Part shown: positions 35,590-46,865 of the stretch, piece after piece | Layout of the letters: each line of letters opens with the position of its first letter | Numbering within the stretch: the first letter of the stretch is position 1 | NCBI GenBank assembly: GCA_030323885.1 | Contig: CM059190.1 | Span: 107,882,258 to 107,946,257, forward strand | Direction of reading: 5' to 3' | Source: Branchipolynoe longqiensis | Taxonomy: Eukaryota; Annelida; Polychaeta; Phyllodocida; Polynoidae | Length of the DNA: 64,000 bases | Translations under genes and position numbers: made by a program | Notes under the pieces: model-generated | Databases searched by the model: none | Told to the model about the DNA's origin: nothing | What the model saw: only the letters and a program-made list of their open reading frames with translations

Positions 35590-35955
35590 ATCATGAGGCT
35601 AACCTGGAAGGACAAAGTGACAAATAAGGAAATACTCGAATGGATGAGGCTGCCCTCTATGGAAGATCTTCTGATCAAAAGAATCTCCGGTGGACTGGAC
35701 ACATCATGAGGATGTCATCAGACAGGCTACCAAAGCAGATCCTCTATTCTCAACTGTCTTCTGGTTACAGAAAGAGAGGGCGCCCTCGTCTCCGGTTCAA
35801 GGATACCATCAAGAGAAACCTGAATCTGAGAGACATTAAGACCGACTCAGAGACATGACTCTCACAGCAGAGAGCTAAATGGAGAGCGGCAGTCAAGTAA
35901 TGAAACCAGTCTTTGTCGCATCGCGACTGATAGCATGATGATGATGATGATGATG
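35590..35955 (+). pseudogene. LINE ORF2 C-terminus, 3' UTR and (ATG)n tail, copy 2
   Basis: The plus-strand frame carries MRLTWKDKVTNKEILEW, then after a frameshift LRWTGHIMRMSSDRLPKQ, the usual C-terminus of RTE-like or related LINEs, then FKDTIKRN and LRDIKTDS. It ends in an ATG run at 35936-35955. 5'-truncated and frameshifted. Confidence 0.85.
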
Positions 35956-36206
35956 ACATGTACATAACCCCAAGGTGCTACATGTTACCTAATTGACGAT
36001 GAGTCTATATCAAGACGAGATGGCAGAAGAACGTGAGCGCCTGCTTCCCGTTTTGCAGATTATAATATTTGAACCCCAGGTTTGAACCTTGGCCGAGTCA
36101 AACCACTCACTTCAATAATGCCACCTGTTGCCTACAGCCTCGCACCCAGCATTCGTAGAACTGCGGGAGGAACCATGGGGAGAGAAAGGCCAAGTTCTCT
36201 TGCTCT

Positions 36207-36350
36207 TTCATCACTTCAAATATCTCAAACTTATCCAGTTAAAATAAAATTTACTTCAAACTAATGTAAGGCAGATTATGGCAATCAATTTAATATATTT
36301 ATCTCAGAAAAATGATGCAAACTCAAAACCATCGGACTATGCAACTTTTA
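36207..36350 (-). mobile_element. MITE-B partial copy
   Basis: The inverted terminus 'ccatcggactatgcaact' preceded by 'cttcaaactaatgtaaggca' matches the right end of the complete element downstream. Confidence 0.65.
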
Positions 36351-36424
36351 TAAGTGCACCGGTAACCTAGATAAATGTTTGTGCTTTCGAAAATTTGATC
36401 ATTTATCAAACGATGCAACCTTAA

Positions 36425-37081
36425 AATTGCATCGTCCGACGCTTTTCAGTTTTGGCATTTTCTGAGATAAAATCATTTTATTTATCCTAATTATCTACTT
36501 TACTTCAGTTTAAAGTACCTTTTATTTTACATGGCTAACTTTGGAGATATTATAAGTGAAAACATGATAAATTAATTTTGGCAAGCATATCAAAATGTTA
36601 ACACAAAAGGCTTCAGCATTAACATTCTATTACATTGACTCAGTATTCCATTCTACGTGGCAGCAAATGGTTAATAAGTGCAGCAGAATCTAAGGTCGAT
36701 ATATAGAATCAATTCTAGGTGGTTTGGTTTTAAAGTTGCATAGTCCAGTGAAATATGAAATTTTCAAAACCAAACAATTATCTAAATTTGATTTTTGCAT
36801 ATCTAACTTAGATACTGATGCAACTTATTGAACATTTGTTTCTGCATAGAAGGGAATACTGAGTCAATTTAATAGAACATGTCATTGTAGAGGTCTAAGG
36901 TGTCAGATTTTTGGCAAGCTTGCCAAATCTAATTTTCCATGTTTACACCTCAAATATCACAAAAGTTTACCATTTAACATAAAAGTAACTTCAAACTAAT
37001 GTAAAGTAGATACTAGCGATCGATCTAATATATTTATCCCAGAAAAATTACAGAAACTCAAAACCATCGGACTATGCAACT
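36425..37081. mobile_element. MITE-B complete copy, TTAA target duplication
   Basis: Flanked by TTAA at 36421-36424 and 37082-37085. Left end aattgcatcgtccgacgctt; right end 'ccatcggactatgcaact' (inverse of agttgcatagtccgatgg). An internal copy of the terminus (ttaaagttgcatagtccag) at about 36730 suggests two elements joined or a nested insertion. No coding capacity; piggyBac-like target. Confidence 0.8.
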
Positions 37082-37117
37082 TTAAGATGTGCAGATTCGA
37101 GCAGCAGACTGGGCCCG

Positions 37118-37617
37118 GTGTCGCAGTTTCAGCGCCCGGTCAGTTTCAGCTGCCTGTCAGTTTCATGCGCATGCATCAAAATCTAATATCATCGTCACTA
37201 ACCTTATAAATTTAATATAATGTTTTTGGTAAAGATGTTTTCTACATGTGTACAAAGCGATTTGTTTCTAGGTGGTGTGGTTTTAGAGATATATCACTTT
37301 TCCTCTATTTTCTGTATGAAGATTGCTAGCGACCATTGACAATGCCTTGAGTTTGACGGTACGCGCAGTGCAAAACCTTAGTTTTATTCAAAATTAATAC
37401 AAATCAAGAACCCTAACCTTATAAATTTAATACAGTCTTTTTGGTAAAGATGTTTTCTATATGTGTACCAAGCGATTTGTTAATAGGTGGTGTAGTTTTA
37501 TAGATATTTCACTTTTGCTGTATTTTCTGTATGAAGATTGCTCACGACCATTGACAATGCCTTGAGTTTGAGTCTATATGGGCGGTGGAAACTGACCGGG
37601 CGCTGAAACTGCGACAC
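37118..37617. mobile_element. MITE with perfect 30-bp GC-rich inverted repeats
   Basis: 37118-37147 (gtgtcgcagtttcagcgccc...) is the exact inverse of 37588-37617. The interior is AT-rich and holds a ~218-bp direct repeat (from 'accttataaatttaata' to 'gaccattgacaatgccttga', starting near 37200 and 37418). No target duplication is clear. The family is not recognised. Confidence 0.75.
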
Positions 37618-37880
37618 GGCTCCCGCCGCGTGTCGGGTGGACGCGTTCCGCCGTCATGCGCAGAAAGCTGCGTAGTGACGTCACCCGGCACCCAGACGCC
37701 GCCACGAGGTGGCGCGGTCACTCGTTCATTTGGACGCTCAACCAGACGCAGGCAGTGCACACATGTCTGAGACAGAGCACACATGTCTCAGGCAGCGCAC
37801 ACATGTCTCCGACAGTTACATGTCACTCCATGACGCACATGTCACCCGCACGTCACAACCACTCACACACGTGTGTGTCC

Positions 37881-39112
37881 TTACTCAATAACCCGCCAGG
37901 TGGCGCCTCTGTGACGGCCGCACTAACACGACCATACCCGCCTATTCGCCCCAAAACGCGTACTGCCGTTTTTATGCAAAGCAGATTTAATATCGGAACG
38001 TCTCGTTTCCAAGTCGACTCTAATTTACCGGCCTGCCTGTCCTGATATGACCTCTGGGGTTGCTAGGACGTAAAACAACACACATCAACTACCGGTCTGC
38101 CTCATGACGTCTGACCCCGCCGGGCGTGAGTCGGGTCTCGTAACCCCTGTGTTTATTTCACAAGCATGTGTTCTCTGTGGTGTTCTCCGTGGCAGAGTGG
38201 TTAGAGTGTCTGACTTTTTTCTAGGTTGGATGCCTAATCTGAAGGTCGGTGGTTCGATTCCCCATGCCCCCCCACCTCTGTCAATTTGGATTTCCACCGC
38301 TGTGTATAACTTACAGCGTCATCAAAGGCCGGTTGCTCTCATATCATGTCTATGTGGTATGGGACGTTAAAAATCCCTTGGGTCGGTAAAAGTGTAGGCT
38401 CGGGCTTTCTATCGACAAACTGTCTAATGGTGAAAACAAGCCTATTCAGACTTATCCATGATTGGCAGTATACATCTTCAAGAAAAAAATAAAATAAAAA
38501 TGTTCTGACTGTATGACCTAGTTAGTTCCGCCATCTTCCATCACGTGCCCGGCCACGTGACCCGTGGCTGGCCGCGAAGTGACTGGCCCCTGTCTGTGGG
38601 CGGGTCTGCTCGGCGGTCTGTTAGTGGCGGGCCCCAGCTAGTCGCGGCTGGTAGCAGGTGTCTCCCGGTGACGTCGGGTGACGTCTGCGACTGTAACCCA
38701 CGTGACGCGCGGCTGGCCGACGCGCCCCCCAGCGGGCTGCCCAGGTAGTGCGCTGAGTGAGTCGGTCCGGGGGAGAATGCCGCAGATCAAGATGCCTGGA
38801 CCGGAAGCTGCACCCCGCACCCCGACACACACTGCTCAGGGTCGCACCCACCTCTGTGTTTATAACAGACGGTTGTCAGCCTGTGTTAACGTCACCCCCC
38901 GACACACACTGCCCACCTCTGTGTTTATGACAGCCTGTGTGAATGTTGTGTGCAGGCCCTAGTCGAACTGTGATTTAACGAATACAGTACAGTATGTTTG
39001 CAATATGACACCAGAACATACATGGCTGTAAAACAAGCTGAACAAAGCTGTGTCGACTAATCGCTCCCGTCCAGCGGACTCACCCTCCTTCTGTGACACC
39101 TCACACCTCACA
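37881..39112. repeat. 1.2-kb tandem duplication, copy 1
   Basis: From 'ttactcaataacccgccagg' to 'ggactcaccctccttct', collinear with 39236-40462 at roughly 95% or more by eye. It holds SINE S1, a GC-rich middle (cacgtgacgcgcggctggcc) and 'gaatacagtacagtatgttt'. Small indels separate the copies, including some in homopolymers. Confidence 0.9.
38181..38500 (+). mobile_element. SINE S1, copy 2
   Basis: A box 'gtggcagagtggttagagtg', B box 'ggttcgattcc', then 'cagcgtcatcaaaggccggt' and 'tattcagacttatccatgat', ending in an A-rich (aaaat) tail. The same insertion is present in the tandem duplicate, so it is older than the duplication. Confidence 0.88.
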
Positions 39113-39235
39113 CCTCACACCCTCCGCCCGCCTCAGCCGACAGCACACCCTTTCAGACCGCCCCCTCACCCGCTTACCTCGCTTACCTCCCAACATCAAC
39201 ACAGCCCCCTACCTCCCAACATCAACACAGTTGTC

Positions 39236-40462
39236 TTACTCAATAACCCGCCAGGTGGCGCCTCTGTGACGGCCGCACTACACGACCATACCCGCCTATT
39301 CGCCCAAAACGCGTACTGCCGTTTTTATGCAAAGCAGATTTAATATCGGAACGTCTCGTTTCCAAGTCGACTCTAATTACCGGCTGCCTGTCCTGATATG
39401 ACCTCTGGGGTTCTAGGACGTAAAACAACACACATCAACTACCGGTCTGCCTCATGACGTCTGACCCCGCCGGGCGTGAGTCGGGTCTCGTAACCCCTGT
39501 GTTTATTTCACAAACATGTGTTCTCTGTGGTGTTCTCTGTGGCAGAGTGGTTAGAGTGTCTGACTTTTTTCTAGGTCGGATGCCTAATCTGAAGGTCGGT
39601 GGTTCGATTCCCCATGCCCCCCCACCTCTGTCAATTTGGATTCCACAGCTCTGTATAACTTACAGCGTCATCAAAGGGCGGTTGCTCTCATACCATGTCT
39701 ATGTGGTATGGGACATTAAAAATCCCTTGGGTCGGTAAAAGTGTAGGCTCAGGCTTTCTATCGACAAACTGTCTAATGGTGAAAACAAGCCTATTCAGAC
39801 TTATCCATGATTGGCAGTATACATCTTCACGAAAAAAATAAAATAAAAATGTTCGGACTGTATGACCTAGTTAGTTCCGCCATCTTCCATGACGTGCCCG
39901 GCCACGTGACCCGTGGCTGGCCGCGAAGTGACTGGCCCCTGTCTGTGGGCGCGTGTTGGCGGGTCTGCTCGGCGGTCTGTTAGTGGCGGGCTGGTAGCAG
40001 GTGTCGCCCGGTGACGTCGGGTGACGTCTGCGACTGTAACCCACGTGACGCGCGGCTGGCCGACGCGCCCCCCAGCGGGCTGCCCAGGTAGTGCGCTGAG
40101 TGAGTCGGTCCGGGGGAGAATGCCGCAGATCAAGATGCCTGGACCGGAAGCTGCACCCCGCACCCCGACACACACTGCTCAGGGTCGCAACCCAGCCTCT
40201 GTGTTTATTAACAGACGGTTGTCAGCCTGTGTTAACGTGCCCCCCCCCTCCGACACACACTGCCACTCTGTGTTATGACAGCCTGTGTGAATGTTGTGTG
40301 CAGGCCCTAGTCGAACTGTGATTTAACGAATACAGTACAGTATGTTTGCAATATGAGACCAGAACATACATGGCTGTAAAACAAGCTGAACAAAGCTGTG
40401 TCGACTAATCGCTCCCGTCAAGCGGACTCACCCTCCTTCTCTGACACCTCGCACCTCACACC
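39236..40462. repeat. 1.2-kb tandem duplication, copy 2
   Basis: Counterpart of 37881-39112, separated by about 120 bp of C-rich text (39115-39235). Confidence 0.9.
39530..39852 (+). mobile_element. SINE S1, copy 3
   Basis: Duplicate of copy 2 carried in the second tandem unit. Confidence 0.88.
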
Positions 40463-40611
40463 TGATATCAACATATTCAACCTAATATCCAAATATCAAC
40501 ATATTCCCAACGCCCGGACTGCTTGTGACGTAGTCCAATGACGACACATTGCTATCAGACCGGAACTAGAATAACCAAACAGTGAACGCTGAATGCGATA
40601 TCCTCGCCGTG

Positions 40612-40640
40612 TGTCTGTGTGTGTGGGGGGGGGGGGGGGG
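40612..40640. repeat. GT run and poly-G tract
   Basis: A short gtgtgtgt run leading into about 14 consecutive G. Confidence 0.85.
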
Positions 40641-40779
40641 ATCTTGGCTTCCATTACTATGAGCGTGCACGGATGAAGGCTAACTGCCCACAAGTGAGTC
40701 CCCCTGCCTCCTGAATTAATATAAAGAACAAATTTAAAGGAATGATTCATTCTATATAGAAATAACATCCTCCCATCAG

Positions 40780-41115
40780 TGTGGGACTGTGTGTTAGCAG
40801 GTTGTGTGTTCGAGTGGGTGGGTGTGGGTGTATGTGTGGGTGTGTGGGTGTGCTACTGCGGATTAGATGCATGTGGGGGTGTGTGGGTGTGTGTATGTGT
40901 GTGTGGGTGTGTGGGTGGGTGTCTGACTGTGTTAGCAGGTTGTGTGTGAGTGTGTTATTGCGGGTTAGATGCATGTGTGAGTGTGTGTGTGGGTGTATGT
41001 GTGTATGTTCCAGTTAATCCGGGTACTTGACTACATACGGCGTGTGTGTTTATGTGTGTGTCTGTGTGTGGGTCAATGTGTGTATGTGTGTATGTGTATG
41101 TTCCGGTTAATCCGG
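40780..41115. repeat. (TGTGTGGG)-type microsatellite
   Basis: Irregular gtgtgggtgtg repeats with longer units, for example 'gcgggttagatgcatgtg' twice and 'gttccagttaatccgggt' twice. Confidence 0.85.
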
Positions 41116-41116
41116 G

Positions 41117-41995
41117 TGTAAAAATATACGGATTTTCGGTTCAGATTTATATATTGGCAGAGAGCATTACTATTCTCGGGCGACGGAGTGGGGACCAAGG
41201 TTATGTAACAGAGAAGCAATGGGTGCCCCACTCACTGTGGGACATAAGAGACTATGTGGAAAATATGATAACACATAGTGCCCGAGATTATGATGTGATG
41301 TTCATATGTAAGAGACAGTTAATGTTTAGTGAAATGTTCCTTCTCTGCACCAGTAAGAGTGCAAGTGGAGGGGAAGGACATTTTTAATATATGTTTATTG
41401 TAACTGTCTGCAACTACCTGTTACCACAAGGCCGATGGGCAAGCATATCCAGCCATCCTGCATATATTATGGACACCACCTGCAGCTGGGGTTGACTGAC
41501 AGCTGCCCACTATTATGGTGTCGGCCCCCGGGCTGTAGAGGGTGTCTGATTGGCTGGCGGTGGGAGGCCCAGACACCTACATTACTTATACCTGACACAC
41601 AGACCTCACTCTAGGCATTCACTTCTTGGCTAGGCACTCTAGCAGGAGACACTGTTCTCTTGTCCAGGAACCCAGACACTCTGTCTGAGGCTCCACTTTC
41701 TATACACAAACTAGGAGCAGCTATTACAATGGCACTGAGCTGTGTGCCACAACCATGGACTCCGGTTCAATGGGCTGTAGGCACTGGTTCTTCTAGTTCT
41801 ACACACTAAGAAGAGTAATGAGGATCTGCATGGACAGTAGGTAAGGAGTGAGGGTGATACTGATAGGTCAGTAGTAGTAGTAGGTGAGCAGGGGTTGATG
41901 CCAATAAAGCACAACTTCTTCAGTGTCAATCTTGCATGACTTGTCTTCGCTTTCTTCCTTATGAGTTTGTTGAGAGGGGCATCAGGTGGGAACTG
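41117..41995. repeat. Dispersed repeat C, copy 2
   Basis: First block 41117-41270 and second block about 41666-41995 match 18836-19330. Between them is about 400 bp not in the other copy, which looks like an insertion here or a deletion there. The 109-residue minus-strand frame at 41711-42040 overlaps the repeat and has no recognised domain. Confidence 0.75.
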
Positions 41996-42149
41996 ACAGA
42001 CAGTTGTCAGAACTCCCCAAAAACAAAGCCAGGCGACCAACAGATATATATATAGACAGTATATACTTGTATATATATCTCACACAACTATTCGTCTTCG
42101 TCTGCTTAGCGGGGTCTATATAGACGATACACTTATATTCATGGTTATA

Positions 42150-42220
42150 GTGTTTTGTTTGTTTGTTGTTGTTTGACGTCCTAGCAACATGTAAGGTCAT
42201 ATCAGGGCGGTGGTTATAGT
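42150..42220 (-). mobile_element. SINE S2 tail fragment
   Basis: 'gtttgtttgttgttgtttga' then 'cgtcctagcaacatgtaagg' and 'tcatatcagg' is the inverse of the S2 3' end. Confidence 0.65.
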
Positions 42221-42391
42221 GAGCTGCCTGCGCAAGTAAACATATGTGAGAGTGAAAATAGAGTACGACACTGAGTATAAGGTGAATGACTGGCACATTG
42301 AATGATTCACTTCTAGCCATATTTCATATAGCGCATAGTGGTGACGAGCTCATCCCTGGTGGAGAGTTCACAGAGCAGCTCACGGACGGTT

Positions 42392-42406
42392 GGCGCCCTC
42401 TAGCGG
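42392..42406 (-). promoter_or_regulatory. CTCF-like motif
   Basis: Minus strand CCGCTAGAGGGCGCC, 14 of 15 positions of CCASYAGRKGGCRSY. A single site in unique sequence. The consensus is recalled from vertebrates. Confidence 0.35.
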
Positions 42407-42659
42407 CGATTTGGTGCTGTGGATGGAGGCACCATCTATGTGCAGCGGGTCGAACCTGTCTCGGTTATACCTACTAGGTTCTTGAGCCTTACATCCTCGA
42501 TTCTATAAGTAAGTGTGCACATCTACTCTCTGCGCACTCCCCATATGTAAGGCATGTTGTAGCAGTCGACAATGCCGGGTGTGGGTTCCTGACCCCGCCC
42601 GTAGTGCCGGGGCGCGCCGCCTGGTGGCGCCACCGGTCACGTCCGGGAGTCAGGCAGGA

Positions 42660-42804
42660 GGCCAAAGCGGCACTGTCTGATAAAAGCATCACATTCTGTA
42701 AACGAGAACACCTATGTAGATGCGAACCTACACACCAACCTTAGATAATGGTGCTCTTATTAAAGCTGCACTGTCTGATAAAAGCATCACATTCTGTAAA
42801 TGAA
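42660..42804. repeat. ~45-bp direct repeat pair
   Basis: 'cactgtctgataaaagcatc' + 'acattctgtaaa' occurs at about 42669-42701 and 42768-42800. Confidence 0.8.
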
Positions 42805-42884
42805 AATAACCCAACTACAACCTTATTACATACAGGAGACTCATATTAATATTGATGTAACTTTCCACAAAACTCCCTCCGCAT

Positions 42885-43515
42885 AGTGCTTCACATCAGG
42901 TGTATTCATCAAATTGAACTATTGTTTGATTCCGCATAGTGCTTTCACATCAGGTGTATTAATCAAATTGTACTATTGTTTGATTCCGCCTAGTGCTTTC
43001 ACATCAGGTGTATTCATCAAATTGTACTATTGTTTGATTCCGCATATTGCTTTCACATCAGGTGTATTCATCAAATTGTACTATTGTTTGATTCTGCATA
43101 GTGCTTTCATCAAATTGTACTATTGTTTGATTCTGCATAGTGCTTTCACATCAGGTGTATTCATCAAATTGTACTATTGTTTGATTCCGCATAGTGCTTT
43201 CACATCAGGTGTATTCATCAAATTGTACTATTGTTTGATTCTGCATAGTGCTTTCACATCAGGTGGATTAATCAAATTGTACTATTGTTTGATTCTGCAT
43301 AGTGCTTTCACATCAGGTGGATTAATCAAATTGTACTATTGTTTGATTCTGCATAGTGCTTTCACATCAGGTGTATTCATCAAATTGTACTATTGTTTGA
43401 TTCTGCATAGTGCTTTCACATCAGGTGGATTAATCAAATTGTACTATTGTTTGATTCTGCATAGTGCTTTCACATCAGGTATATTCATCAAATTGTACTA
43501 TTGTTTGATTCCTGA
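42885..43515. repeat. 54-bp satellite array
   Basis: About 11 units of 54 bp: gattccgcatagtgctttca + catcaggtgtattcatcaaa + ttgtactattgttt. One unit lacks about 21 bp near 43105. The 220-residue frame (18-residue repeat with IKLYYCLI) follows from the period being a multiple of 3. Confidence 0.93.
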
Positions 43516-44165
43516 GACTGATGGTCATTTCATTCGGGCATCTCAGTTGAGTGTCGTCGTGTTAAATCGTCCCTGACCAACTCCATGAAATACTACACTT
43601 TTAAACCTGTCAAATGTGGTTGGAGCCATAAAACCGAGCGGGTCCTTGTGATCTGAAGGCTTCGGGAGGAATGTTCGGCAGCAGGGAGAGGAATGGCTTT
43701 GATGAGATGGAGCTGACGTCCTTCTCGAATGGTTATCATCGCTGAAGTAACTGAGCATCAACAGGTAATTACACAACTAGTTACACAAACCAGTCACCAG
43801 TTCTGCAGTCAAGTAAGACCTGGCAGCCTATGTCACTGCCTATGTGCCAAGGGTTATAAACATGACTGAAGTAATGTGAATGCTGGTGATGAACTGTCAT
43901 GAATATGTTCCAGATCGGACTAACATATCCTGAATGACCGATGATGGCTATTGTCTATTATGATTTACTTATAGTTCAATAAGCAGATATAGTATTAGTA
44001 ATGCAAAAGACATTAAACTCCAACCAAAGCCTATATATCGTGATACATGCTGGATGTGCTGTCGGAAGTGACGCTAGATTACTTCCCTTATTGGGCCGGG
44101 TAAACTACCCTTGGCAGATGAGGCTGTTTGTTGAGGCTTAATGGCCGCAGGTGATGAACCGCTCT
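43516..44165. other. Stretch without recognised feature
   Basis: Unique, AT-moderate sequence. No gene or repeat is recognised. Confidence 0.45.
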
Positions 44166-44177
44166 GCACTGTCGGTA

Positions 44178-44275
44178 TATTGCCGGGGCGGGATGGGGTG
44201 GGGCGGGGTTGGGGCGGGGTAGGGTAGAGTGGGGACGGAGTGGGCGCGGTGCGGGGCGGGGGGGGGGCGGGGTGG
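44178..44275. repeat. G-rich tract
   Basis: Repeated ggggcggg/ggggtggg runs with at least six G4 blocks; strong potential for G-quadruplex on the plus strand. Confidence 0.8.
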
Positions 44276-44373
44276 TGGATCCGGCAGTTGGCGCTGACAA
44301 GGGCCCGGTGCCGGAGGTGCCGCCCATCGTTCACACCGCCCCAATAACACGAGGTGACAACGGCCGGGAAACC

Positions 44374-44540
44374 AGGCACCCGGCACCCGGCACCCGGCAC
44401 CCGGCACCCGGCACCCGGCACCCGGCACCCGGCACCCGGCACCCGGCACCCAGCACCCGGCACCCAGCACCGGCACCCGGCACCCGGCACCCGGCACCAG
44501 GCACCCGGCACCCGCCACCCGGCACCCGGCACCCGGCACT
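44374..44540. repeat. 7-bp array (cacccgg)
   Basis: About 23 units of cacccgg with single variants. The minus strand is (ccgggtg)n with G3 blocks every 7 bp. Overlapping Cys/Pro/Gly frames on both strands are artefacts. Confidence 0.95.
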
Positions 44541-44610
44541 TGTGCAGAGTAACCGCTGGAAGTAGGCGCCGTGAACCCGGCCAGGGTTAGTTGTCCGCGG
44601 ACCCCCGCCG

Positions 44611-44802
44611 TCAGGGACATGGTATTGGTATTCAGGTGGTTGGTTAAGGCCCTGTCACACTACGACGTACGGCGTCAGTGACATGGTATTGGTAGTCAGG
44701 TGGTTGGTTAAGGCCCTGTCACACTACGACGTACGCCGTCAGGGACATGGTATTGGTATTCAGGTGGTTGGTTAAGGCCCTGTCACACTACGACGTATCC
44801 CG
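44611..44802. repeat. 64-bp repeat x3 carrying the MITE-A terminus
   Basis: Three units of exactly 64 bp starting at 44611, 44675 and 44739. Each has acatggtattggtattcagg, 'tggttggttaaggccctgtc' and 'acactacgacgtac'. TTAAGGCCCTGTCACACTAC is the MITE-A end with its TTAA target. Confidence 0.92.
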
Positions 44803-44815
44803 TCAGTGCGTGCTT

Positions 44816-46079
44816 CAATCAATCAATCAATAGTTCCGTCCTCTAGTCGAGGGTTGGATGCAATGGTTCTCCACTTATCCCGATGTTGTGCTGTTCTGAT
44901 AGACTGTGAATAATTCAAGCCTGTCCACTGTGAAATATTTGTAAACCATGATGTTCTTGGTCTCCCTCTCCCTCTGCTGCCATCCACCTTCCCTTCCAAC
45001 AATGTACGGTATATTGAACTCTGACGAATGATGTGGCCAAAATAAATAAGTTTCTTTGTCTGTATAGTGGCAAACAAGCTTTTCTTATTTTTAATTTTTC
45101 TGAGAACTTCTTTGTTGGTGATCTTCTTTGTCCATGATATTTTCATCATCCTTCGATAAGTCCACATCTCAAATGCTGCTAAACGTTTGTACATTTTCTT
45201 AGAGATTGTCCATGTCTCTGCCCCATACATTAGAGTAGACCACACATAACACTGAAGAATACGCTTCCTTGTTTGTATTAATATCTTACTTGATGTTAAC
45301 ACTCTATACATTTTGGAGAATGTTGTTCGGGCTATTGTTATCCTTCTTTTAATTTCTTCCTCACATCTCCCATCATTTGTAATCTTTTGTCCGAGATATA
45401 TGAATTCGGATACTTGTTCTATGTTTGTGCCATCTATGGTTATATTGACATTTGGTTTTTCTGTCTTTTTACTTATAACCATTGTTTTGGTCTTCCTGGC
45501 ATTCATCTTCATGTTGAATAGTATTCAAGCTTTATTGATTCTCCATTTATTACCATTGCTTACTATGGGTAAATACTTGGTAGGTTCCCCTTCCTTTCCA
45601 AGGTGACTGGCCACTTACTCATCTTTGTCAGAGTGTGCCCTGATGAGCCACATCATCTTGCTGTTACACCTTCAAAGCTATTGATCTTCTAACTCATCTG
45701 CTGCTCCAGTCTTCATGCACTTGAAGGGGTGACATCCCCTGACCACACCAACAAAGTTGATGTGCACCGCACTTAGTTTAGGCCGACAATTGAGTCGGTA
45801 TGGCCGCTGGTGTGCACTACCAACTTCTGGTCTTCCCATAAATGGGACTAGCCGCACGGCAGCGGGGGTTTTAAATCAGAGTTTACCTTCTCCTAGATGA
45901 GCAGTCAGCCAAGACTGACGAGCCCCACCTGCCCGAAGCATTGGGTTTTGAGGCGCCAGAGATCCGCCTTTGCCCCTTCTCCCGTCAGGAGAAACAGTTT
46001 CGCCTCGTGAAGGCCGGGAGTTGGACTTAGTTATCAGAGGCTATTTGATACGCATGCCATGAGAAAGTACTTTATAGGT
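44816..46079 (-). mobile_element. LINE with internal deletion, 11-bp target duplication
   Basis: Flanked by agtgcgtgctt (44805-44815) and agtgcatgctt (46080-46090), one mismatch. Minus strand: a 5' region containing 'tctcctgacgggagaagggg' and 'tggggctcgtcagtcttggc', then a direct join to the C-terminal part of ORF2, and a 3' (TTGA)n tail at the left edge. Both ends seem present while endonuclease and most of the reverse transcriptase are missing, so it is an internally deleted, non-autonomous derivative. Confidence 0.8.
44823..45512 (-). pseudogene. LINE reverse transcriptase, C-terminal part
   Basis: A 229-residue frame. It starts at the end of the RT palm/thumb (MKMNARKTKTMVISKK), followed by VSEFIYLGQKITNDGRCEEE, KMYRVLTS, YVWSTLMYGAETW and the C-terminal LIYFGHIIRQSS / GRGRPRTSW. 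This order is characteristic of the ends of RTE-like and related LINE ORF2 proteins. The endonuclease and the catalytic FADD-type box are absent. The frame is uninterrupted, so the copy is fairly young. Confidence 0.88.
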
Positions 46080-46865
46080 AGTGCATGCTTAACGTTCCAA
46101 ATTTGCCAGTATGTCAGTATTTGTCATCTTTTCAGCAGTGGGGGATAAAAATGGGCGTACACACAACGTACACACAACGTACACACAACATACATAACAT
46201 ATGCAGAACATATCTCTGACCTATTTCTAGCATATGAGAGTTTCATGTGTCTCGCAAAAGTTTGCAAAACGTTCGCAAAATGCTCGCATATGCTCATGGT
46301 ATGCTGACCAACGTTACATATGTTAGTCTATCGCTAGAATTATGGTGTATATGTTAAATATGTTGGAGATACGGCAGGCAAACGTTCGAAGTACGTTAGG
46401 AGTATGTAATGCATCCATTGACAGTACATGGACTGTACGCGGACTGCACATTTCCACCGGCTGAACATATGGCTAACATGCAGCAACGTATTCCAATATA
46501 TCCCTAACATACTCCCAATGTACACCGACGTATCCTGAATGTACACGCAGCATACGTTCAACATATGAGCCACACGTCAACACACGTTGGACATTTTTAG
46601 CATGCACAACATATTTTCGGAGCCTCGACGCAGAGCGATGTAAGACGATGTATAACAATGTACCTGGAATGTACCCGATGTACGCCCAATATATATGTAA
46701 TGTATGACGATGTATGCCGACGTGTTGGTCGAAAATCACATACGTTGGCATACGCTAAGGCTATACGTTGTAGTGTGACTGCCCCTTGAGTGAAGGACTT
46801 GGTGAGTTACGTGATGTCGGTGACTTGTGTCATTGTTAGAACACACGAGGAATGTGTGCGAGCAC

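Larger units (their letters stand above)
44776..46785. mobile_element. MITE-A element interrupted by a LINE
   Basis: Left end ggccctgtcacactacgacg after TTAA at 44772-44775; right end 'gttgtagtgtgactgcccc' before TTGA at 46786-46789. The interior after 46090 has the 'aacgta'-rich palindromic text typical of the family. The LINE at 44816-46079 sits about 40 bp inside the left end. Confidence 0.7.

Noticed and set aside
41711..42040. 109-residue minus-strand frame in dispersed repeat C
   Set aside because: The other copy of the repeat does not keep the frame; no domain recognised.
42914..43576. 220-residue frame with IKLYYCLI repeats
   Set aside because: 54-bp satellite; no recognised domain or start context.
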